Shown: positions 52,340 through 64,000 of the stretch, piece after piece | Layout of the letters: each line of letters opens with the position of its first letter | How positions within the stretch are numbered: position 1 is the stretch's first letter | Assembly (NCBI GenBank): GCA_008711295.1 | Contig: VUYV01000010.1 | Coordinates: forward strand, 7,793,574-7,857,573 | Direction of reading: 5' to 3' | DNA: 64,000 bases | Source of the DNA: Anarhynchus alexandrinus | Taxonomy: Eukaryota > Chordata > Aves > Charadriiformes > Charadriidae | Translations under genes and position numbers: made by a program | The notes under the pieces: generated by a model | Databases searched by the model: none | Told to the model about the DNA's origin: nothing | Seen by the model: the letters and a program-made list of their open reading frames with translations, nothing else

Positions 52340-52680
52340 GCATTTGGGGACCCCTGTGTCCCAACAGAGTATTTTAAAAGTGGAACGGGTTCAGAAAAGA
52401 GCAATGAGAAGTCCAGAAAATCTGCTTCACAGTGAATGATACAGAAAGCTGTAAATTTTCAGGGAATCAGAGAAGGTTGGGGTGGTTGGGTCACCGTCGG
52501 TAACTACAGAAGGTGAAGAGTCTGCTCATGCAGGGCCGATTGGCTGGCACGTGAGGACATGAGAGGATTTAGAGGCTGAAAGCTGAAGTGAGACCAATTC
52601 AGATCAGATGCACATTTTTAGGTTAGAACAATTAGTGGAAAGGCTTACCAGAGGGTGGCAGGGGCTGCCTTTGGCTTGAA
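52340..52680 (+). mobile_element. Ancient CR1/L3-like LINE relic, 3' part
   Basis: The blocks follow the old amniote CR1/L3-type order: GGGTTCAGAAAAGAGCAATGA, then AGAGGCTGAAAGCTGAAGTGAGACCAATTCAGA (split here by divergence), GCACATTTTTAGG, and AGAACAATTAGTGGAAAGGCTTACCAGAGG. These correspond to the segment encoding the last ORF2 residues and the start of the 3' end. It is highly diverged with no open frame. It may belong to the same family as the relic at 50340, but to a more 3' part. Confidence 0.6.
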
Positions 52681-53173
52681 ACAACGGTACGGAGAGAGCA
52701 CATCTTTCTAGAGAGCCGCGGCATGTCTTGGGCCCAAAATACAGACCTGGTGCAGAGATGGCTGGAGGAAAGGGCCCAACCTGGGCTATGGAGGTGGCCA
52801 CAGAAGAGGATTGCAGTGGCCTAAAACTTAGGAAAGCTGTTCATATTACCTAGCAGTTGACAGCTCGTCATCTAAAAACAGTCAGCAAGCGGGGATAGTG
52901 CTGCCTTCCCCACCGTCTCTAAGAGAAGGGGGAAATGAGCAGAAGTTAAATGACTTCTGGGTCACACACCGAAGCGGTGGCCGGGCTGGGACTAGAGCAG
53001 AATCTGCTGCCTGCTTGTGCTGCATTTCGTCAGGTGGACACCTCCCTCCTCTTCCCCAGGCAGGAGCACAGCCTGACCCGAGAGACATTTGCAGTGATTG
53101 AGCCAAAATTTGGGTTTCTCTTTTCGGTATCTCTCAGAGCCCAGTAAAAGAAATAATGTCATGACATGCCTTC

Positions 53174-53199
53174 AGGTTCATTAATGAGGTTCATTAATG
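53174..53199. repeat. 13-bp tandem repeat, two copies
   Basis: AGGTTCATTAATG occurs twice in immediate tandem (53174-53186 and 53187-53199), about 340 bases before the last visible exon. Each unit contains an ATTAAT core. Confidence 0.9.
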
Positions 53200-53535
53200 A
53201 GGAACCTGGCTGGATTAGATCCCTGGTTACCAAGGGGGCATCTTTTCCAAGCTCCCTGCATCAGTTGGGTCAGCAAACACTTCCCACAGTCGGGGTGCAA
53301 GCGGCTACTTTGACAGCCAGAAGTGCAGCTTACGGGCAAATCCCAGTCGTAATCAAGGCAACCAATTTCAGATGATTAAGGTCTGGCTTTTCCTGGGGAC
53401 AGAAGGGATGTGTGCAAGAGAGAAATGGGGTCAGGCGACGGGTTAAATTGCACCTAGGTATGATTTGACAACCACTCCCCTGATAACAGCTTATAATGTT
53501 TACAATTTGTCTTCTGTTTTGTTTTGTGATTTCAG

Positions 53536-53608
53536 GAGCAGAAGGCACAGTGTTCCCTAAATCTATAGAAACTCCCAATGTCAGGGCAGACCCCTTCAAG
53601 GAACTAAG
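53536..53608 (+). CDS. SGCD: Delta-sarcoglycan exon (exon 6), about residues 167-191
   Basis: This 73-nt exon follows a T-rich tract and TTTCAG and ends CTAAG before GTAAAC. It enters in phase 1, completing a Gly codon, and leaves in phase 2 within an Arg codon. It encodes Ala-Glu-Gly-Thr-Val-Phe-Pro-Lys-Ser, then [14 protein letters not shown], identical as far as I can tell to human delta-sarcoglycan. Gamma and zeta have EGALFEHS and EGAVFGHS at the start. The next exon should begin by completing Arg and continue Leu-Glu-Ser-Pro-Thr-Arg-Ser. No such sequence was found before 64000, so that exon lies beyond the window. The membrane-distal cysteine cluster needed for folding and complex assembly is also downstream. 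Confidence 0.96.
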
Positions 53609-54975
53609 GTAAACTTTGGAATATGGTTTAACGGTAACTCAGTGGCGCCTTGTTGGAGTTGTGCGTACTGCTGGGCATCATTTCTGCTGTTGCATAAGAG
53701 CTTGGGGATTTACTTTGGATGGCATCACCGAGAGGATGCCATGGAAGAGAAGGGACCTGCCATGTTTACATGTAATATGACCAAGCTAAAGGGTCATGAG
53801 AGCATCGTTTCTCCTCTGTAACATGCTCTGTGTACCCTGGGCTCAGCAGTTGTAAAAAAAAATAGAGAAATCTTTTTCTGGTTGTGTAGGGAGGTACTGG
53901 AGTCCGTGCTGAATCACAGGGAGTAGCAGCAGGCAAAAGGATAATGCTCTCCAGCGTTATCTGTCTTGCAGAAATGCAAACCCTCCCTGACCTACACAGG
54001 GTCTAGCTGTGCATGCATGTGACTGCTGACACTCGCTGAGATGCCGCTTGCTGACAGCAGTATATCAGGAGGGGATAAACAGCACAGCTCCGGAGAACCA
54101 GCTTTGCCCTCAAGCTAATGCTGGGCATTATATTTATTAAAAAGAAAAAAAAAAAAAAGTGTGGCACTACAGGTTAGTTTGGATGACTAGTCTGTGAAAA
54201 GAGACTAATCATATGGCCTAATAAATTATTGACTGAATCTCCTGATATCATCTGACCAAGAGGGCTGTAGAGGTTTGCCATCAACACTCTAATTATCCTT
54301 CCGTAGAAAAAGAGAGAGAGAAAAGGTGAAAAAATCTCCGGAAGAACATCTTGTCCTTAGGTCTTGGGTTGCAAACTCTCCTTTCCTGGAAACTGCTGGG
54401 GATGAAGCAATCTTCAGAGAGCTGAAGTTGTGCGCGAGCGCTGCAGATTTACTGCGGATGCACCGAGATGGGAGAGGACCTCTCATTAACTCTGTCCGCT
54501 CTGATACTGGGGATAGTTATGGCCCAGCTAGATCACCGTGGAGGATGAAGAATATCCTGGCTGCCTTCCCTTGGGTCTATCTCTATCTTTCAGTTTCTCT
54601 CTGGAAACACTCTAATTGTTCCCATGTTGCACTCTGGGGATCATATGTGGGACAAGAAGCGCGGAGATGGTGTGATTCGGTTTGTTGTGAAAGTTTGTTC
54701 GCTTTCTCCATGCAGTGGCTTTAACCCTGCCTTGTGGTTTCCGCAATCTTGGCATACTTCCTTTAAAAAAGGAGGAAACAGGGTCTTTGCTCGGGCTGAG
54801 ATGCAGCTGCCAGGGCTGCTCCGGGCTCTGCTGCGGTGGAGGGAGCCCCAGGAGGGCAGGGGGGGTGCAGAGCACACGCACCCCATGTTTCCCCGAGCGG
54901 GGTGGGTGGGTTTGTAGGCGAGGTTCGGGTGACAAAGGCTTTCTGGCACAACCCATCTTCACTGACATTTTCAGT

Positions 54976-54992
54976 AAAAAAAAAAAAAAAAA
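54976..54992. repeat. Poly-A run (17 nt)
   Basis: Seventeen consecutive A bases follow TTTTCAGT. The run is not preceded by a recognisable retrocopy, so it is taken as a simple homopolymer. Confidence 0.9.
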
Positions 54993-55413
54993 TAATATCA
55001 AGATCATGGTTAAATTATCCACTAGCATCTAAATAACTTAGAAACCCAGGTTCTGTTTTCAGTGGTGCAAGAGAAATGCAAGATTTAGGTCCAAGTTTGT
55101 GGTTACTCGGGACTTTTCTAAACATGGGAGGGGAATTTAATCCAAATAAGTGTAGGGTGTCATATTGGACGGGACAAATGTGAATTAAAATGGCCTTAAT
55201 CTGATTGAGTATGCTTCTGTTCCAAACAGAATTAGGCGAAATGAAATTGAAACGGATTAATGGCAGTATCCATGAGAGGGGTTGATTCAGTATATTTGAT
55301 CTGCTTTAAATTCGTGTTGTTATTTCACTTGTTTTGTGTAGAGAGCTGTTAGATAACTGACTTTCTTTGAAATTAGTGGACTGGGTGAAAAAAAAACTGT
55401 AAAATTCTGGTGG

Positions 55414-55475
55414 TTTTTTTTTTTTTTTTTTTTTAAGGTATAATAATTTAATTTTAATTTGAAAAAAAAAAAAAA
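55414..55475. repeat. Poly-T (21 nt) and poly-A (14 nt) facing each other
   Basis: T21 at 55414-55434 and A14 at 55462-55475 are separated by 27 AT-rich bases. They are complementary and could form a hairpin with a loop of about 27 bases in single strands. They are also likely to vary in length and to be prone to sequencing error. Confidence 0.88.
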
Positions 55476-58400
55476 GTCCCACAGGGCTCTAAAACATTTT
55501 GTGTGTTTCTGAAAATTCTATCTTGGCAAAAATAAATGTTTTTTCCACCACCCTGGGAAGAAAAGAGCCAATGGTAGCACTGTTTTGGGAAAGCAAGGTT
55601 TCCCAAGAGCAAATGCTCTATTCCTCCCCAAAAGGACCGTCCATTTCTCTCTCTAAACGTTGGAGCACTGGCTGCTTCTTAGGTAAAGTGGTGCCTTTTG
55701 GGTGCAGTACGGAGTTTGTAGAGGAAATAATCTTACTCTGGGGGGCCATTTTTTGGCGCCTTCCTATTTTTCTAGCAATGCGCATGCATAAGGTGTCCTT
55801 TTGGCCTATTTAAAAAGATGCTGCGGTGAAATGGGACTGAATGAGACAGCAGCCAGTGGGTCCCAAGCTGTCATACGCTGCTAGGAAAGCAGCATTGTGA
55901 ACATGCACTCGGTAGCTGGTTTGCCTCTAAAATACCTTTTTTTCTGAATTAAAGAGTGCAAACTTTCTTTCCTCCTTAGGCTGAAGTTCTCGGGGTGGGA
56001 AAGTGTACGTTCAGCCATTGCAGGCTGTCGCCAGACGCCACCAACCTCCATCACTCTTCCTAGACCAAATGGTTATGATTAGTTATGTGATTTATCCATT
56101 TGCTCTTTTTGGTACCATACTGACTCCCACTTCTTCTTTAGGAGACTTCAAAATAAGGTGACAGCAACTGTCACTACCAGAAAGAGAGGAGACCAACTGC
56201 TCCTGTCACCACTGGGAGTCAGACCATCTGTATGTCTTCTTTCCCTTTCTCCTCTCCTTAACAGACTGATTTCCCCTGCAAGATAGGCAGGACGCCATCG
56301 TGCCGTTCATCTCTTCATCATCTTTCATTCTTTTCCTCCCATCTCCCAAAGGCCTCCAGTCAAGCCCATGTGTCACAAAGACTGACACGCTTTGATTGGT
56401 GGCGCACACGTTCTCAACAGACTTTCTGTCCCCATTTAGCTGACAGTCTTCGGTTCATATAGCCTAATTCATTTGTTAGTAACCGGCTGCTCTACAAGGT
56501 GGTCACCATCCTGGAGAGCAGATGAGGGGTGGTCCTCTTTACTGAGCAGCCTTTTTAAAACACTTTTGTCTATGGTGCTTTAGATTGAGAAAATTCAGGT
56601 GGGCAATATGTGCAGAGCTTTTTCCTCATATGCTAAGCCCATCAGAGAGCCATAAGGCTGCAAAAATCGCTTTGGTGCTCGTTTGAGCCAGGCCTGGACT
56701 TTGCTGCTGGGTCTTCTCAGGAGGTGCTCTCCCATGTTGCAGAGAAACTCATGTGTCCTAAAACAAGAATCCTGTTCAGCCCAATATCAGTTGTAGCAGA
56801 AATGCCAGAGCTCATAAATGTCTTGTTTAGTGCAGGGTGTTATTAACAGTTCATGTTTCCTCTTTGAGATCGAGAATATTCTTTAATAATGACCTAAGAA
56901 CTGTGGGTGGTTGAACGACTATTTGATATAGTTCTGTGAACATTTCCATGCTTTTACTTCTTTAAAGTAATTTTAGACTCTTGAAAGTTTTGGTAGTTGT
57001 TTATTGGGTTCTAAACTGATCAAAAACAGTAAAAAGGAAAGCAAACAAATTCAAATTCTTTTCAAATTCTTGGAATGTTTAACATGGCCATTCAGTATCA
57101 TCCCAACATAGTTTAGGGGGAGGGCTTGGGAGATTTGGTTGGACATTGAAATATTTGTACTCATCTGCATTGACTCTTTTTAATGCGGGTTGGTGTCTTT
57201 GACAAATGGTAATGTGATTGCCTATGTATAAAAGTTGAATTCAAGACGACCTTTTCTCACTGGATTATTTTAGCAGCACCCAAGTAACTTGGCAAGAGCC
57301 TGTCTTGAGAGCCTCTCCTTGACACTGGCAGGAATCACCTGCCTTTCTCTATTTATCTTTTTCCAAAAAGCAAATATATGCCAAGGAAGCTAACAGAAGT
57401 TGTCCGATAAACACAAGGTCAGCACTCTTCTGAGGTGAGGGATAAAGGCTGCACTAGCCGATGCGTAAGGAAGAAGGGACATAATTTGAGGGGATGGAAT
57501 TAAAAAGTGGATGATCCAATATAAGAAAAAATACCAGGAGGATGTCGTTAAACTGCTAAGTGCTGGAAGCTGGGAGGGTGTATGCCTGATGGGCGCTGTG
57601 TTATAGCATCCGTCCCGGTCCCTGGGCTCTGAGATAGCGTAAATACCTCCCCAGTGTCCAGGTCATGCTGGGCAGGGGGACCCGGAGCATGGAAACCTGG
57701 TTTGGGGCATTTCTGTTCCCAGAGTTGAATAAAAAGAAATCAGACAGCATGAAATTCACTCCATGAGGGGCAAGCACATACCTGGAATTCATTCACAATT
57801 ATTGCAGGTTAAAAATGCAGTAAACCGCTCATCCAAGTCTGGGAAACCAAGGGATTGCTGTTTTTCCTGTAATGCACAAATATAGTTAAGGGAGAATTAA
57901 TCCCTTGGGCTTGAAGGGGTAATTTTTGACCAAAGTTAATTATGAAGCACTGAACGTACCAAACGGCAGATGAAATGTACTTGCAGCTTGATTTTATTAG
58001 TGCAATTCTACCTTACCATGTACAGTACTGAACCATCCAAATAGTCCAAGTGAGACCTATTGTAACAAAAAGCAATTTAAATACAGTGCTCAACTAATGT
58101 AACAACACTCGTTTTGCAAAACAATAATTCTTGTCGAATTAAGGTTTCTCTCAGCTGTGTTTCACACGGCAGCAGAGACATTTTCAATAAGTAAAAACAC
58201 AAATAATGTTTCTGTCTAAACCCCATTATATTAATAAAGATTACCAGAACAAAAATTAGAGGAAGTGCAAAAAATGAATGGTGTGAAAGAGGAAGTAGTT
58301 GGTGGGAAATGGAAGTCGTTCATAAAGACGAGTGTGGGATACTGAAACACTGTTTAGTTTACAGCAAACACTCGGGGATTCCTGTGAGGTGTTAGCAAGG

Positions 58401-61400
58401 GGAAAATGGCCGATGTAGCCTTGTATCTAACCGGTGTTATTTTCCCATTGATTTACCAGAAAGGATGCAATTCTCTTCTCTGTTATACCAGTGCGATCCC
58501 AATAATTTTGGTAGTCCTACCAGCTTAAAAGACAACAGACTTTCACCTTGGGATGAGCTTTACTTTCCACTTGTAACAAATATAACTGTTTTCTTACGGC
58601 ACAGATGGGTTGGATTTATATGACTGTCTCCACTAAAGTCAACACATACCTATTAGTGTACAACTGAAATGAGAGAACAGGTTCCTGGTTTCTAAATTTC
58701 AAGCTAATTTAAGTGGACTTTGATGAGTTTCTTTTGAATGGTAGAGGTCCTCGTCACTCTCCATTTTCTAATCTAGGAGACCACATCTGACCTAATGCTT
58801 TTCCCATGACAGCTCAGGCTGCCTGAAACGCCTCCTGTTGGATGCAACTTTCTCAGAGCAGAAGTCACACTGATTTCACAGCCACTTTGCTTCAGCCTTT
58901 CCTCCTGTTGTCATCCCTTCAAAGCTGCTCTCTGTTCATCTGTTATAGAAGACAAGCCACAGCCCGCCCAAATCAAAGGCAGTCTTTCCATAGGCTTCTT
59001 GTGGGCAGCGTATTAAGATCTCTTTACACCATTGGCTATAAGGCGTGGAGTTAAGAGGGCAGTTGATGGCTGGGGCTTCCCATCTGTTGAAGTATTTCTG
59101 TTGCAAAAAGGGGGAGAAGGGAGCTGCTGTTCCCTTTGCTTACTCCAGCAAATGTTCTCTTAATGGCCTTCCTCTCTTTCACACCCAGCACCAGAAAGGG
59201 GGGATTTAGCTCTTGGTGCCCTTTCCCTCCCTGCCTCAGCAGGTGAAGCCTGGATTGGGATGGGATGCTCAGGAGGCACACGCCTGGGGAACGGCAGAGG
59301 CGTTGACAGAGCTTTGCTGATTTATCCCAGCTGGATAAATCACGGCCCTGCCCTGTTCACAGCGCTGCTAATAGCATCTGTCCATGGACAGGCAGATCCT
59401 CGGCAAAGAGGGCTAATGGGCAGTGAAAGCAGGGAGGGGAGCGCGGCACAAAGGTGTTTGGAACACAGTAAACTGCTGGAGAAAAAAAATGAGGTAGGCT
59501 CAAGCTAAGGAAAAAAAAAAAAAGGCAAAACAGTGGGAATCTGTGGTTGAGCAGCCTGCAGGGGGGTGCGTGGCTCTTCCCCGGGTGCCCTCGTGTCCCC
59601 TGCGCTGCAGGAACGCGTGGTGCGAGAGCTATGTGGCACCGCGAGGGAAAACAGAGGAGGGGGAATAGGGAGGTAAGGGGACAGGTTTGTAAATGAAATT
59701 ACTGCCAAATGGCATAGCCTATGGGATAGAGAGCAGTGGGAATGTCCCTCTCATTTGGTGGTTGGTGGGAGGATACACAAGACTCCTCCTCTTCTGCACA
59801 GAATTAAGCAGCATAATTGCAACTGGAGCACTGGCTCCAGACAGAGACCGGTTTAACTTTTCCTGGGCCCTGGATAAAACACAACAGCCTGGTTCATTAT
59901 GCTCTCTCTGCATTTATTCTGCAGGGGTTTCCTAATGCAAACAAAGCCTTTTCCTGGGAGATATTAATCATCAATCCTGACTGTTATCTCAGATTGAATA
60001 TCTTTCTTGTACACAAGATCTGTATCCTGCCTAGGTGCGTTGCGCCCAGGATTGTCATTAGCTTTCAGCAGCAGATTGTCGCTTGCTCCATAATCAGAGC
60101 ATTCATCTAACCTTCGAGTGCCGTTCTCGAAGGTGTGCGAGCCAGAAGTCCTCTGGGACTTGAGAGAAACCCTATCGGTGTGACCGATCTGTACAGTCAG
60201 ACATGCACGTATATCCATTTGAATAACAAAAATATGAGCTTTTTTTTTACTTTTTTTAACTCTCTGTGCAGCACACCGCTAACCTTGAGTAGAAAATAGA
60301 TGCTAATAAATGCGAGGTCTTAAAAATGTGAATTATAGCCATTTCACACTCCATGGCAGACTCGCACTGGTGAAATGCTTTAATACTTAATTACAATGCT
60401 TGTCCTTCTCTCAAGTGCAGATGACATTCCTCAGATAGATTTTGCAATGACATCTGTGGAAATAAGTTGCGAAACTAATTAGTTATTCATATAATACAGA
60501 ATATTGACTATGCGCTGATTAAAAGGATGTGGTGACACATCTAACATGATGTATCTGTGTAGTAGGTTAGTCTGCTCCCTGAGGTGGTATTTTTTTGAAA
60601 GGTCTTACGGAAAATGATGAAAATACCCTTTAGCCTCTAGAATGCAGATGTTTATAGAAAATGTTATCTTTCATTTACATTTTGATAATGATTACTACTG
60701 TGTTCTGGAGTGACATACCTTACTGCTTGTGCCCTGGGAGGAATACCTGCTCTGTAGGCTCTAAGGACCATTTTTGGGGTGTCGACTGTAATGGGATCTG
60801 CAGGTTATTGACTAACTGCAGCCTTAAGTGTCCTAAAAGCAATCCTTAGAGAACTACGCAGAGAGAAGGGCAGGCTAACCAGCGTTTCTTTCAGGGCAGG
60901 CTGGGCAGCGTGTTTGCCTTGCGGCAGAGCCTGGCTGGTGCTGCTGTTACGTGGGGTAGTCGGGAGATGCTGCACTGTGCATCAGTCGGTGCGCTGGTCT
61001 GGGATGTGGCATTTGCAATGCTCTGTGAGGTGCTCAAAAACTATTGTTTTATCATAACATTTGTACTTGAGATAGAGCTATTTGTACCGAGGATATTGAG
61101 CATGAAGTACAGAAGTAAATAGAAAGGTGTCAAGGAAAGCACCTTACCCCACCTATCACCGTGATCCCAATCCTTTGCAAATACTGTGATATTTAGGATG
61201 TAATCGTGTTCAAAATGACTGAATAGCTCAGAAGAGAAGATTTTTCCTTTGAACACTGTTCTTATCTTAAAGAAATGAGAGGAATGTAATCCACTGAGCA
61301 CCATGTTTGCTTTTGGGTAGAAAAATACACAGTCTTCTTTAATATTTCTCTCTATCCCTTTATGCTTCTCTCCAGCTATGTATCTCGCATTTCTAAAACC

Positions 61401-64000
61401 CGAAGAGCAAAGCAGGCAAAATAAAAATCTTTGCCTTACTCAGCCCTTGGTATCTGCTTTTAAGGAAGGACTATCTCCCTGCTAAGACTTGGCAGGCGAG
61501 CCTGGGAGCCCTGGGGCAAAGAGAGGTCCCCGCGCCGCAGCCGCGCAGAGCCCACCACGGGAACCGCAGCCGGGGTTTCAACTGCCGAAGAGCAGCAGTT
61601 AACGAACCGGCTTCCTTAAAACCCAGCCTTTAACACAGACTTCTCATGAACTTGGTACGAAATAGGGAAGGACAGTTGAGAGACTTTCCTGCCCAAGTGA
61701 GGACTTCCTCGGGGTTTTGTTTCCTACTGCCGTCTGCCGATGTCGGAGGGTTTGGCTGTATCGAGGCAATAATACTTATTGTTTAGTGTGAGCGAGGTAC
61801 TTTGAGCTATACAAGTCCACTGTGATTACAATGGACGCTTTTACAAATACACTGATTGTACTTCAGACCCTAGTCAGGAATCAATAGCTGTTGCATAATC
61901 CTATTAAAGAGAGGAGAAAAATGCGTCCATAGCTGTAATGGGCTCCTTTCTTTTGAAAGCAGCGTTTTGTGTACTTATTAAGAGAAATCATAAATATTCA
62001 CTGTGCCACAGAATCTCTATTCTGAATTTATGTTTCCTGTGGAATACAGTTGTTTTCTCTAGGCCAAACAGGAGTAGCTGTGTCGTTCCCTCATGACTTG
62101 AATTGATTTTATCTTTTTAATGCGCAGTGGCTGCTGCTGCTCTACTCCTCATGTGTATTTTGCAGTATGGATTTACCCCGTGGGTTGCTGTGGCACCTCT
62201 GGCTGTTTTGAATAGTAACAACTTCCGACCAAATAGCGTTGCGGAGTTCCTGCTGAGGGAATGTCACTCCCTGCTCTCGAATGGTGTTTGGGCTCAGCTC
62301 TGCCTCCCCACGCGGAGGCAGCACGTGGCTAATGAACCCCGTGCTAAATATGACTCGGCAGTCGAACCTGTGTCCCTCTTTGGGGACCGACCCCTACACA
62401 ACCTATAGTTGCTCCTCTGGTCCCTACTTCATCTGAAAGGATAATACTGTGTTATGAGCGTGTGAGCGTTCGCTGCGTGCTGCCGTGCGCTTTCTGGGCT
62501 CGGCAGCGTTGGGCGGGAGGTGGTCGGTGACCCATCCTGCACCTTGAGCACGCTCATGTCCCACGAAGGGAGGAAATGGAAATGCAGAAGCTGGCAGGTG
62601 GTTCCTCTTTCTCTTCTCCATCTTAGTAACGTTGAGAGCCCGTGGACTTCACCGCCTCATTTCCAGATTCTGCTGACGCTGCTGGAGTTGCCGGTCCCCT
62701 GCTCTGGTTCCCAGCTGAGTTGGCCTTGGAGTGACCCGCTGAAAAAAAGCTGCAGTTTTTTGAAACCAAACATGTGAAAGCTCCGTATTAAAGGTGGAGG
62801 ATTGCTGGTTTGAAAGGCAAAGTGACGGCCGCCATTTCATCCATCAGCAGAGGTGGCGGCTATAAATACATACCTCAGTACATACACACGGCTTTGCTGG
62901 CAAGCGAAATAACGCCGTGTTTCAGCTGCACAAGGGCATTGTGTCCTGGGACAGAAGAAGCCAAAGTTATAAGCGTGTATTTCACATGGTGTCGTGTGGC
63001 TTCGGGGCCATGCAGGAGATGAGGAAGCAGAAATGTGATTTCAACCCAGTAATAGCCAAAAAAGCAGGTGAGTGGCTCCAAGAAAAACACGTTCAGAAAT
63101 ACAGCTTGGTTCTCTAGAGAGGAGGAACAGATCTCCCAGGGTGTGGGCAGTAGCTGCAGCAGCAGAGGAGCTTCTCCCTGGGTTAGGCTAACACCAACGG
63201 GCTCCTGGGACTCTCCTGGCAGCTCTTTCCCAGCTGAAACTCGGCTGCAATTCTCATGTTGAGTTGACTTCAGCTCCGCAGCTCACACGAGTTATCTCTT
63301 TCTTTTCACAACACAAAAAGAAAAACAGATTCTCTCCCTCTTTGCCTGGTTTCGGGTCATTAAGGACGGTTGTGGGAAGGCTGGCTGAGGACATGCTATA
63401 AAGTGACACGGGGGAATCAAGCAAAAAAGTAAACCAAAAAAAAACCCCAAACTTAGGCCATCAAGGATCATAAAAGAGGTTGTAAAGCAGAGGGGAAATG
63501 GCCTCCTGGTGAGTCTGAGAAGAGCTGAGAGGGCTGGATAATGAGGGGATGTGCTGCTCTAAGGAGATGTTCCCTGCCAGTGAACTCGGTGAAAATCTGC
63601 TTATATTTGATATAATAAGGGCAAAAAGCAAGACACAAAGGGTTTATGCTGCTAGCGCTGAACTGTGTGGCAGTGATAAAAATATGTCGTGTCCTGTCCA
63701 CTTCCTTAAGTATTAACATTTTAAAAGACAGAGAGAGAAGTAGAGTTAAAATGTCGATTTCATTTTTTTTATTAAGGATTTGGTGTCTTAACTTTAATGA
63801 AGGAGTAATAAATATAAATGGATATTAATGGAAGGTTATTAGAGCTGTTCATTTTGATAGAAAATATGCAGTATCTTCTTGTGCAATGCGAGAGGTTAAA
63901 GATTATTATTGCTTCCTAAAGTTTCTGAAATTAAATTCTCTCTCTTATGACCCACAAGGTATGATTGAAAGTGTGTGCATGTGAAATGGTTTGTACTGAA

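Larger units (their letters stand above)
36217..53535 (+). other. SGCD: SGCD intron of 17.3 kb
   Basis: Bounded by GTAAAG and GATTTCAG, this intron carries most of the mobile DNA: a composite CR1 (38869-39176), a probable solo LTR (about 41772-42787), an inverted CR1 (45437-46066) and two old CR1/L3-like relics (about 50340-50560, 52340-52680). A repeat with an N is at 47821-48018. A CpG-rich piece, a polypyrimidine tract and an AT-rich candidate element follow each other at 39935-40560. Remaining long stretches (36.3-38.8, 43-45.4, 46.1-47.8, 48.1-50.3 kb) show nothing I can name. Between 49366 and 50140 the + strand is pyrimidine-rich, which produces a hydrophobic chance frame of 134 codons. 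Confidence 0.85.
53609..64000 (+). other. SGCD: SGCD intron, 5' part, running off the window
   Basis: At least 10.4 kb of intron follows the GTAAAC donor. It contains homopolymer runs (54134-54148, 54976-54992, 55414-55434, 55462-55475), a G-rich stretch at 54838-54920, and small CpG-rich pieces at 61528-61590 and 62455-62520. AT-rich candidate regulatory DNA is at about 60370-60520 and 61790-62030. No CR1, LTR or exon was recognised, making this the longest stretch after 46 kb without an obvious young repeat. Confidence 0.8.

Noticed and set aside
54838..54920. G-rich stretch as a canonical quadruplex
   Set aside because: G runs are separated by a 10-base loop or number only three, so the usual four-run rule is not met cleanly.
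53609..64000. Next SGCD exon (Leu-Glu-Ser-Pro-Thr-Arg-Ser start)
   Set aside because: No frame encodes this conserved stretch before the end of the window.

Overview
The window is intronic and exonic DNA from a bird. Several CR1 LINE fragments carry the avian 8-bp terminal repeat (reads as ATTCTRTG or its complement), and four short exons encode consecutive pieces of one sarcoglycan. The protein pieces match delta-sarcoglycan (SGCD) far better than its paralogues gamma (SGCG) or zeta (SGCZ). The gene runs on the + strand. Species cannot be fixed from this sequence.

Layout: 1-10049 is the end of the intron before the first visible exon. Exons lie at 10050-10151, 33739-33826, 36097-36216 and 53536-53608 (102, 88, 120 and 73 nt). 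Introns between them are 23,587, 2,270 and 17,319 bp, and the last intron runs from 53609 past the end of the window. All four exons have AG/GT borders, and the phases join without a shift (0-0, 0-1, 1-1, 1-2). Together they encode about residues 64-191 of the roughly 290-residue human protein, the proximal half of the extracellular domain. The exon with the cytoplasmic tail and membrane helix must lie upstream, and the exons with the cysteine-rich C-terminus downstream. Neither was found here.

The introns hold the rest: three CR1 3'-end fragments (21791-22368, 26881-27051, 38869-39176); a CR1 with an inverted 5' half (45437-46066); two very old relics of a CR1/L3-like family (about 50340-50560 and 52340-52680); a probable solo LTR in antisense orientation (about 41772-42787); diverged tandem duplications, two of them at isolated N bases; several homopolymer runs; two G-quadruplex-type tracts; and AT-rich, homeodomain-site-rich stretches that could be regulatory, best at 40230-40560.

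No second protein gene, RNA gene, CRISPR array or intact transposon was recognised. Most open frames are chance frames in intron DNA or CR1 remnants. I found no undescribed biological system. The best leads are the inverted CR1, the N-associated repeats, the CpG/polypyrimidine/AT-rich junction at about 39.9-40.6 kb, and the LTR.
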